NCBI RefSeq assembly: GCF_000002985.6
Contig: NC_003282.8
Span: 1,922,001 to 1,986,000 of the forward strand
Length of the DNA stretch: 64,000 nucleotides
Source: Caenorhabditis elegans
Lineage: Eukaryota; Nematoda; Chromadorea; Rhabditida; Rhabditidae
Direction of reading: 5' to 3'
Part shown: positions 51,708 to 59,934 of the stretch, one piece after another
Layout: every line of letters begins with the position of its first letter
Position numbering within the stretch: the first letter of the stretch is position 1
Made by a program: the position numbers and the translations under genes
Notes under the pieces: generated by a model
What the model was told of the DNA's origin: nothing
Seen by the model: the letters and a program-made list of their open reading frames with translations, nothing else
Databases searched by the model: none

Positions 51708-53540
51708 ATGTGGGTGATTTTCCTGCTGCTGGCCGCCGTGGTTTCGCCTATGTTCGGTGAAGTTGAAGAGTATAAAATTGATGTAGAGGAGTGCAAGGCG
51801 GCGGGATTCAATCCGGAGACTTTAAAGGTTTTTCTCCTGAAAATCTTGGCAAAAATCTGAAATTTTCGTAAATTTTCAGTGCGGATTATGCGAACGACTA
51901 TCGGATTATCATCTGGAAACGCTGCTCACCGATTGTCTTCAGTGTTGTATTAAGGAAGAAGAGTTTAAGCACGAAGTACGCTTTAAAATTGGGATTTTTT
52001 TGTGAAAAAATCGATTTTTCCCGCTAGAAATCACCCAAAAATCGATTTTTTTTAAATTTCAGAAATATCCAACGGCAATTCTGGAAGTCTGCGAGTGCAA
52101 TTTGGCTCGATTCCCACAAGTTCAAGGTGAAAATTGATTGGAAAAAGAGAATATGGCCCGAAAAATACCTCAAAAGCGAAAAAAACTAGCTTTTCACACT
52201 AACTGTCGATGATTTACGCGGCTCGTGTACTCCCCGAGGAGAAGATTTTGTAGTTTTTGGCAGAAATTCTTGATTTTGAGCCATTTTTGTTAAAATGTTT
52301 CGTTTTCAACGTTAAAAATGCTAATTTATCCTTATTTTTAGTATTTGAACATTAAAAAATGCCCGAAATAAGGGATATTTTGCCAAAAAAACCATAAAAT
52401 CCTACTACTCGCGGAGTACACACGCTGCGTAAATCTACACGGGGCTGTGCTAGAGCTCATTTTTCTGAAAATCGAAAAATTCTGTTTCCCTATTTTTCGA
52501 GAGGATAAAAATCATTTTTCCAAGAATTTTCTGAAATTTCTCTATTTTTAGAAAATAAAACTATTTCATTCGAAAAGAAAGTTTCTGCCGATTTTTTGAA
52601 AAAAGTTTTTAAAAAAGCGAAAATATTATTATTTTTCCCTGAAAAATGTTTAAAAAAACTAGCTTTTCACACACACACGATGGTTTACGCGGCTCGTGTA
52701 CTCCCCGAGGAGAAGATTTTGTAGTTTTTGGCGGAAATTCTATTTCAGATTTGGAACCATTTTTGTTGAAATTTTTCGTTTTCAATGCTAATTTATCTCT
52801 ATTTTTAGTGTTTGAAAGCGAAATTCTGGGTAATTTTGGTGAAAAACAAGAAATTCTTATAAATACCCCGATTTACACGTTCAAATACTAATAAAAGTGA
52901 AAAATTTGCGATTGAAATTTAAAAAATTAGCGAAAAATGACCAAAAGCGAGTTTTTTTTTGCCGAAAAACCATAAAATCCTGTTTATCGAGAGAAAAAAG
53001 GGTAAAAAACTATTTTTAACAGAAAAAGTCTTAATTTTTTACGATTTGCTCGGAAAAATTTCGAAAATCGAAAAAATTTCAAGCTTTTTTTATTTTTATT
53101 TTTCATCAAAAACCCCGATATTTTCATAGAGCCATTAGGCCATTTGGGCTCGGCCGGGGTCGATTTACGGCGCGTTGCGTGTCGCGTCGCGGCTCAAAAA
53201 AATAATTTTCCGTGTGGAGTACACGACTTTCTCTTTTTTTCATTTTTGCAATAATAATTTTTATGATTTTATTCGAAAAAAACCGAAAATCGAAAAATAA
53301 AAAAACTTTTTTTTAAATTTTTCAGTGAAATTTTCAACACCCAAAAAATCAATAATTCCAGCATTCGTCCATAAGGATATGGCTCGTCAATTCGGTGGAA
53401 AAGTGAAAGTTAAGCATGTACGAGGTGTCCGACCACAAGTTGCACTGAAAGATGCCGATTTTAAGACAAAAGAGGTGCTCAGCGTTGAGAAATGGGATAC
53501 CGATACGCTCATCGACTTTTTCAATCAATGGCTCGAATAA
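51708..53540 (+). CDS. SELENOF: SELENOF (Sep15)-like ER thiol protein, Cys form
   Basis: Four exons (51708-51827, 51880-51975, 52063-52126, 53362-53540) give 152 codons. Residues 1-17 (MWVIFLLLAAVVSPMFG) form a signal peptide. The cysteine-rich part (ECKAAGFNPETLKCGLCERL, then DCLQCCIKEEEF) corresponds to the UGGT-binding region of Sep15, followed by a thioredoxin-like domain with AILEVCECNLARFPQVQAFV and VKHVRGVRPQVALKDAD. In vertebrates the redox motif is Cys-Gly-Sec; here it is C82-E83-C84, so no selenocysteine is needed. The likely role is thiol quality control in the ER with the glucosyltransferase UGGT. The start is 4 bases after a TTTCCAG acceptor (51703). Confidence 0.93.
52190..52815 (+). 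repeat. Direct duplication in SELENOF intron 3
   Basis: Two copies of about 150 bp (52190-52330 and 52655-52815) share ACTAGCTTTTCACAC, GTGTACTCCCCGAGGAGAAG and ATTTTGTAGTTTTTGGC. A weaker relative (GGAGAAGATTTTTTAATTTT) lies in denn-4 intron 8 near 12078. The 1.2-kb intron also holds a fragment at 53130-53230 related to the 19825/58545 repeat. Confidence 0.7.
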
Positions 53541-53935
53541 TTTTTTGTTATTAAATTCGATTTTCACCCCATATTTTCCTGACTCTCTCTCTCCATGTTT
53601 TCACTGGTATTTTTTAAATTATTTTCCAATTTTTTTTGCTGTAGTGGGCTGGTTAATAAAAGCAACAAGGTTCCGATATTTTCATTTTTCACATTAATTT
53701 CAGATTTTCATCACGACTCTTCTAGAATATTCCAAGCTTCTCCCTTTCATTTCATAATTACATTATCCTCCCCCACAGGGAGAAGGAACAAGTAAAATGA
53801 GAAGAAAACTAAAAATAATCGAATTATTACTGACTATGAGCTACAAATAGAGCTATAGTGGACCACTTGGCTCCAGTTTTGCCGGAAATTGATTACCTGA
53901 GCTCAGGCGCCTCCTGAGCCATTTTCGGCTTCTAA
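53541..53935. other. SELENOF 3' flank
   Basis: About 400 bp of unique-looking sequence of moderate base composition, with a pyrimidine-rich CTGACTCTCTCTCTCC and a TTAATAAAAGC that could serve as a polyadenylation signal about 115 nt after the stop. No coding frame could be supported. Confidence 0.4.
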
Positions 53936-54935
53936 TTGCCAGTTTGCCGGTTTGCAGGAATTTTTCATTTTCAGCAAATTGCCGGTTTCGCCAATTTGCC
54001 GGAATTTTTCATTTTCAGCAAATTGCCGGTTTGCCAATTTTCCGGAAATTTTAATTTCCGGCAAATTGCCAGTTTTCTGATTTGCAGGAATTTTTCAATT
54101 CCGGCTAATTGCCGGTTTGCCAATTTGCTGGAAATTTTCATTTTCAGAAAATTGCCGGTTTGCCAATTTGCCGGAAATTTTCATTTCCGGCAAATGTCAA
54201 GTTTTCTGCTTTGCTGGAATTTTTTATTTTGGGCAAATTGCCGGAATTTTCATTTACGGCAAATTTCCGTCTTGCAGGAAGTTTTCAATTCCGGCAAATT
54301 GTCGGTTTTCTACTTTGCCGGAAATTTTTATTTTCGGCAAATTGCAGGTTTGCCAATTTGCCGGAAAATTTCAATTCCGGCAAATTGCCGGTTTTTCGAT
54401 TTGCCGGAAATTTTCAATTCCGGCCGATTGTCGGTTTGCCAATTAGCCGGAAATGGCCATTTTAGCAAATTGTCGGTTTGCCAATTTGCCGGAAATTTTC
54501 AGTTCAGGCAACTTGCCGATTTTCCAATTTGCCTGAAATGTTCAATTTCGGCAACTTGCCGGTTTTCCGATTTGCAGGAAAATTCCAATTCCGGCAAATT
54601 GTCGGTTTTCCGATTTGCCGAATATTTTAATTTTCGGCAAATTGCCGGTTTGCCAATTTGCCGGAAATTTTTATTTTCGGCAAACTGCCAGTTTTCTGCT
54701 TTGCCGGCAATGTTCATTTTCGGCAAATTGCCAGTTTTCCAATTTACCGAAAATGTTCATTTTCAGAAAATTGCCGGTTTTCTGCTTTGCCGGAAATTTC
54801 AATTCCTGCAAATTGTCGGTTTTCCGATTTGCCGGTTCATCAATTTTCCGGAAACTTTCATTTTCGGTTAATTGCCAGTTTGCCGGAAGTTTTTATTTTC
54901 GGCAAGTAGCCGGTTTTCCGATTTGCCGCAATTTT
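53936..54935. repeat. GCCGG-type satellite, locus 5
   Basis: About 1 kb of degenerate units (CAAATTGCCGGTTTGCCAAT with TTGCCGGAAATTTTCATTTT). A 311-codon frame and several others are open across it because the units keep frame. Composition and repetition show these are not genes. Confidence 0.88.
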
Positions 54936-54984
54936 CGTTATAATTCTGAAAATTTCTGCAATTTAGAGAATTTCGGCGCACATT

Positions 54985-55790
54985 ACGGGAACACAAAGTC
55001 CTGAGAATGCGTATTGCACAATATATTTGACGCGCAAGATATCTCGTAGCGAAAACTACAGTAATTCTTTAAATGACTACTGTAGCGCTGTTGTGTCGAT
55101 TTACGGGCTCGGTCAGCGATATTCGATTTTGTAAGGATTCCACCCTTTTCACTTCTCATTTTACATAAATAAATACTAATTTATTTGTCTGTAAATTCTC
55201 TCTGATAATTTACAGAAAGAACGGACGAAATCGGTCGAGGACAACGATTTCTACAGCGAAGGCAATCCGCGAGGAGGAGAAACTCCAGTTCAAACCGCCG
55301 CCAAGCTACAGAAGGTCGCATTGTCGCGCCGAGACCCGTCGTCGTTAAAGGCTGCGTCTTTAACCCGGAAATGCCTATATAAGGAGAGGACGACGCTCAT
55401 TTGTGATCATTTCTTAACTCTTTAACCCGTTACTTGTCGTTTTCCCTTTTCTCTCGTTTACTCTGTTTCGACGATGCAATTAGTCTGTTCCCTTTTACTT
55501 AATAAACCCTTATAAGATCGATCAGTGTGCGTGAGTGGCAGTTACATCCTATACCTTTATTATTTTCCTCCGGTTTCTTCGTATTATTTTCTTAATTTTC
55601 GCCTAATTTTAATATTCTATCGAGAAATAAATGATTAAAATTCATTTCATATATGGAGCCCGTAAATCGACACATCAGCGCTACAATAGTCATATAAAGA
55701 ATTACTGTAGTTTTCGCTACGAGACATTTTGCGCGCCAAATATGTTGTGCAGTACGCATTCTCAGAATTTTGTGTTTGCGTAATAGTAAT
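54985..55790. mobile_element. Palindromic element split by an LTR-like insertion
   Basis: The left arm (54985-55112) and right arm (55653-55790) belong to the TTTGACGCGCAAAATATCTC palindrome family seen whole at 18936-19280. The normal A/T loop is replaced by about 540 bp of unrelated, GC-richer DNA, so a later insertion into the loop is the simplest reading. Confidence 0.75.
55113..55652 (+). mobile_element. Probable solo LTR or LTR fragment
   Basis: Inside the palindrome loop. The segment carries a TATA box (CTATATAAGG, 55374-55383), a downstream pyrimidine-rich stretch, and AATAAA (55501-55506) about 125 bp after it: the promoter and polyadenylation plan of an LTR. No long ORF, integrase or reverse transcriptase is present. 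I could not find clear TGT...ACA ends or a target-site duplication, so the exact borders and the family are open. Confidence 0.5.
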
Positions 55791-55959
55791 TCTCCAAAAA
55801 ACTGTTTGTTCTAGTCTGAAAAATCCGTATAGGCTTTCACTAAATGGCCTCCTGGATAGAAAACTAGGCCTCCAAACTAGTCATCAGGTTCAAAGTTCCG
55901 AGAAAAAAAATTCTGCAGAACTCGATTTTCTAGAATTTCCCTGAAATATGCACAATCTT

Positions 55960-56570
55960 TAAACTGGGCAGGTGCAAAAACTTGCGTAATCCTCGATTCT
56001 TGAACTTTGAGCAGCTTCTCCTCGCCTGCTGCTCCTCACCTATTCAAACTTCACACGCCTCCTAGCCGTACTAATAATGGATGTAATTATCCAGTTTTTT
56101 TTCTTTTTTTCTGGTCGAGCGCAAATTAAAAAAAAAAATTTTTTTTAATGCGTGTACATTTTCCCGGAGCTCACTCACTCAAAAAATGAGCTACTTGGAT
56201 TACACTTTTGACTGAATTGATGAATTCTAAATTCAGAATTCATCAGTGCCCTCCGCAACTAAGATATTCAGCAAGAGTAGCTCATTTCGACGGCAAAGCC
56301 AATATCATGAATATTCGATTAGAAGGAGCGTGTAGAGATATAAAACAACTTTTTTTTCTATTATGTGCTCTGGAAGACGGGCTCCGGCTCACGAATAGAG
56401 TCTATTTCCCCACCCGTGTTTTTTTGATTTTTCTCGGATTTTTTTTCAGTTCAAGCTTGAGGCTCAAGCTCAGAAGCTGTCGAAAACTCGAATTCCTTTA
56501 ATTCATCATTCCTTTCGGATTACTATAAATATGTTTGTTCTTCTTCTTCTAAGCTCTGTGAAAAATAAAT
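55960..56570. other. Unassigned non-repetitive stretch
   Basis: Less AT-rich and free of the local repeats. A 97-codon frame (56208-56501) exists, but another reading after an acceptor at about 56238 gives a short terminal exon, NSSVPSATKIFSKSSS, then FRRQSQYHEYSIRRSV and stop. AAATAAATA near 56568 could be a polyadenylation signal. No upstream exons could be connected, so no gene is called. Confidence 0.3.
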
Positions 56571-56719
56571 ACATGTGCTAATGGCAGTTTGTCTTGCCAT
56601 CCGTGTCAGTTTCAGTCGATCATGATGTCGTTTTTTTTTATGATAGAGTGCTCATTCTGTCGTATTTTCACCATTTAAAAGATACGCCAGTTTTCAGGCG
56701 GTTTTGGTGTCAGAGAGCC

Positions 56720-57040
56720 CCAGTTCGGATTGATCTACAAAAAATGCGGGAAAAGTGACGCAGAGTTGTCAACTGATTTCGCATGATTAATAACTTTCTG
56801 ACGTCACATTTTTTTTGGGCAAGGATCTCCCGTATTTTTTGTAGATCAAACCGTAATGGGACAGCCTAGAGTACCCCATTTCGGTTTGATCTACGTAGAT
56901 CTACGAGAATCGCGGGAATATTGGCGCAGACTTCTGAACTGATTTAGCGTGCTGACGTCACAATTTTTGGGAAAGAAATTCCCGCATTTTTTGTAGATCA
57001 AACCGCGATAGGACAGCTTGACACCACGTGGAACCTCGTT
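56720..57040. repeat. Two tandem GATCTAC palindromes
   Basis: Two family members (56720-56870, 56880-57040) with arms TTGATCTACAAAAAATGCGG and TTTTTTGTAGATCAAACCGT and the core CTGACGTCACA. Confidence 0.75.
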
Positions 57041-57114
57041 TCCAGAATTTCGAGTATTTTTTGTCGGAGTTATGGCGGAGTTAGACAGTTTACCTTATCA
57101 CGGGTTCGCAAAGC

Positions 57115-57287
57115 TTGGAGAATGCGTATTGCGCAACATATTTGACGCGCAAAATATCTAAACTACAGTAATTTTTTACATGACTACTGTAGCTCTTGTG
57201 TCGATTTATGGGCTTAATTTTTTGAAATTAATTGATCAAATATGCTGTGCAATACACATTCTCAGAATATTGTGTCCCCGTAATACA
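57115..57287. repeat. Short palindrome, TTTGACGCGCAAAATATCT family
   Basis: A shortened third copy (arms GAGAATGCGTATTGCGCAAC and GTGCAATACACATTCTC) of the element at 18936-19280. Confidence 0.75.
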
Positions 57288-57399
57288 AGATTGTTGAAAA
57301 AACGGAAGTTTTCGTGACATTGAGTTGAAGCTTTTGGAAATTCTTTGAGTTTGTAGACGGTGTAAGGGATAGTAACGGGGGGTCCCGTAGCAGTCGTGG

Positions 57400-57895
57400 T
57401 GGTGCCAGGCTGTCTCATTACGGTTTGATCTACAAAAAATGCGGGATTTGTTTGCTAAAAAATGTGACGTCAGCACGTTCAAATCAGTTGAAAACATTGC
57501 GTCTCTTCTCCCGGCATTTTTGTAGATCAAACCTTTTTCAGTAGCACAGATACGAGAATTCCTGCCAGACCCGAAAGTAGGCAGGCACGTAGGCATTTTA
57601 AAAATGCCTACTTCTTATCCCAGAGACGATCCATTTGGAGTTCTCCACAGTTGAGATGTACGGAGCCAATTTTTCCACGTTTTCTTTTGAGTTCTCACTA
57701 TAGAAAAGCCCAAACAATGTACACGTGGTGTCAGGCTGTCCCATCATGGTTTGATCTACAAAAAATGCGGGAATGTTTTGCCCAAAAAAGAATGTGACAC
57801 CAGAATGTTCTTGTTGACAACTCTGCGTCTCTTCTCCCGCATTTTTGTGTAGATCTACGTAGATCAAGCCGAAATGAGACACTCTGACACCACAT
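57400..57895. repeat. Two GATCTAC palindromes with unique spacer
   Basis: Copies at 57400-57535 and 57735-57895 flank about 200 bp of unassigned sequence, including a small perfect hairpin (GTAGGCATTTTAAAAATGCC, 57588-57607). They lie upstream of the secreted-peptide gene. Confidence 0.7.
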
Positions 57896-57987
57896 GAATG
57901 TCGAGATATTCCTTTTTAGCTGAACAATCATATTTCTCTTCTGGTCTTTCCAATCTCTCTTGCAAATTCCCATAAACCAATTTCCAG

Positions 57988-58301
57988 ATGCATTTCCAAA
58001 TTCAAGCACTCATCTTCGCCACGCTTCTCCTCATCCCAACAGAGCAGAGTGTTCCAGAAGGTGTTTCAGACGATAAGGAGATTGCAGAACCTTCATGGAA
58101 GAATATGGATGACGGCGACGAGGCAATGTACTATGTCTCGCCATCTCTTGAGGACCGCCACAGCCTTTATCGTGATCTTCGTGAGTCTTACGACGATTTA
58201 TCGATTTTTTTGGTGGTTATATATATTTTTTTGCAGGATCAATCCGCGGAAGATACTACAAATCATCATTCCCATACTACAAGGGACTCGGAAGAAAGTG
58301 A
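57988..58301 (+). CDS. Small secreted neuropeptide-like precursor
   Basis: Two exons (57988-58180, 58237-58301) give 85 codons. Residues 1-21 (MHFQIQALIFATLLLIPTEQ then S) are a signal peptide. An acidic spacer follows, then a basic, tyrosine-rich C-terminus: RDLRSIRGRYYKSSFPYYK then GLGRK and stop. Gly-Arg-Lys at the very end is the classic signal for removal of the basic residues and C-terminal amidation, and Arg-rich sites upstream could release a peptide ending in YYKGL-amide. No conserved family was recognised. The start follows directly after an AATTTCCAG acceptor, so an upstream non-coding exon or trans-splicing is likely. It could also be a secreted antimicrobial peptide. Confidence 0.65.
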
Positions 58302-59445
58302 AAATAATCATAAATGTTTTGTTGAATAATGTATTTATAAAGGTTTTTGTCGTGAAAAAAAAATAATTAGATTTTTCTCCTAATTTCAGGAAATTACGAT
58401 GAAAAGCTATGAAAATTTGGAAAAATTTGCTTTTTTTGTCCTCGAGGAGAAGATCGTTCAGTTTTTGGCTAAAATGCTCTTTTTTAGAGATTTAAAGTTG
58501 AAAACATGGGTTTTTGCCCTTTTGAACGTTAAATTCGAAATAAAAAACACCGGGGTTCTGGCCTTTCTCATTGAATTTTCGCGTTCCATTGACAATCGCC
58601 TGATGGACAACGCGTGGAGGTGTCGTGTACTCCACACGGACAACAAACTCTAGTTTTACAACTAAAACGAGCCGCGACGCGACACGCAACGCTCCGTAAA
58701 TCTACACAAAATCTCTCCGACCCAAAATGGCCTAGTTCGGCAAACTCTGCCATTTCGATTTATGAGGGAAGCCAGGAATTCCGTTTAAAAAAATAGTGAA
58801 ACCTGTTGAAAATCCCGAGTTTTCGGGGAAAACGCAGAAAATCGCGGGGATTTTATCTTTGAAAGTTGTGACGCGTCGATAACTTTGTATTTTGAAAAAT
58901 TAGCCGATTTTCTGGCCAAAATTGCAAGTTAACAAGACTCTCGGTGGTGCGAAAAAATCGATTTTCTAGCGGAGATCCGACGGAAAGATATATTAATCGT
59001 AGTTGTGACGTAGTTTTCAATGATTTTCACGATTTTTGATGCGCAATTTCTGCAGAAATCCCACATATTTTGCACGAAAATCGGCTACAAAACATGAAAT
59101 ATCACACTGAAATTGCTTTAAAATGAAACTGCGCGGCGGGCTTGCGTGCGGCTCCCCGCCCACTTTTCCGTGCCGCATCGCAAATATTTGTTTGTTTTTA
59201 GAGTGTTTTTGCGGGAAAATCACTGAATTTTTGCATTTTTTCCATTTTTTCCGGCCGAAAATTGCAAAATTAACGCAAAAACTGCTAGATTTCAGTTGTT
59301 TTAACTCGAAAAAGTCATTTTCTCCCTGAAAAAATCAATATTCCTCTCAATTTTCCTAATTTCCTCGTAAAATCTCGATTTTCCAACTATAAAATCCAAT
59401 TTTTCAGGCCGTATGCTCCTTGCTTAAACCCTAGGAAGCTTCACG
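58302..59445. other. Spacer with inverted copy of the 19825 repeat
   Basis: 58545-58785 is the reverse complement of 19825-20045 (shared GCGCGAAAATTCAATGAGAA and GAGGGAAGCCAG on opposite strands). The remainder is AT-rich. A TTTTTCAG acceptor at 59407 starts the presumed 5' UTR of the next gene, which holds a tiny upstream ORF (ATG at 59413, four codons). Confidence 0.6.
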
Positions 59446-59625
59446 ATGCCTGATCCACCGAAAAGTACGCGAAAAACCCCAAAAAAAAATTCATTGAAAA
59501 CCTGAAATTATTGCAGGAGATCCCAAAGAGCCGACTCCGTTGGTGCTTATGAACCCGGAGCTCCGTGTTCGTCAGCTTCGTTACGCAGCAAACATTGAGG
59601 CCAGCCAAATGGTTCCGTTGGCTAG
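59446..59625 (+). CDS. First two coding exons of an unidentified gene (partial)
   Basis: Exon 1 (59446-59464) and exon 2 (59517-59625) splice in frame and read MPDPPKRDPKEPTPLVLMNP then ELRVRQLRYAANIEASQMVP and LA. Exon 2 ends at a CTAG|GTACTG donor. Later exons must lie beyond 64000, because 59626-64000 is one intron-like stretch of low-complexity sequence plus an antisense LINE. The 5' UTR begins after a TTTTTCAG acceptor at 59407 and has a four-codon upstream ORF. The protein family was not recognised. Confidence 0.6.
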
Positions 59626-59934
59626 GTACTGCACGATTTACCGGATTTTTTGACGGAAATTTGAAGAAAATCATTTAAAAACTAGGAATTTCAGCGAAAA
59701 AAAACCAAAAAAAGTGATTTTTTCCGCCGAAAAGTTGCCAAAATAATGCAAAAACGCTAGATTTCAGCTTTTTAAATCGTAAAAAACATTTTCTCTCTGA
59801 TAAAATGCTGGAAAAAACCCATTTCGAGTTTTCGGACAATTTCTCACTGAATTTTTTATCGAAAAATTTTATATTTTCAACTGAATTTCTCATGAAAAAC
59901 ACAGAATTTAAGACAATTTTTCACTGAAAATTCG

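Noticed and set aside
52063..52126. Selenocysteine codon in the SELENOF homologue
   Set aside because: The codon at the Sec position is TGC (Cys); no in-frame TGA is present, so no SECIS element is expected.
53936..54871. 311-codon plus-strand frame
   Set aside because: Lies wholly in GCCGG satellite locus 5; the amino-acid sequence is a decayed repeat.
56208..56501. 97-codon frame in the SELENOF-to-peptide-gene spacer
   Set aside because: Ends in a low-complexity hydrophobic run across an apparent acceptor; a competing frame looks as good, so no gene was called.
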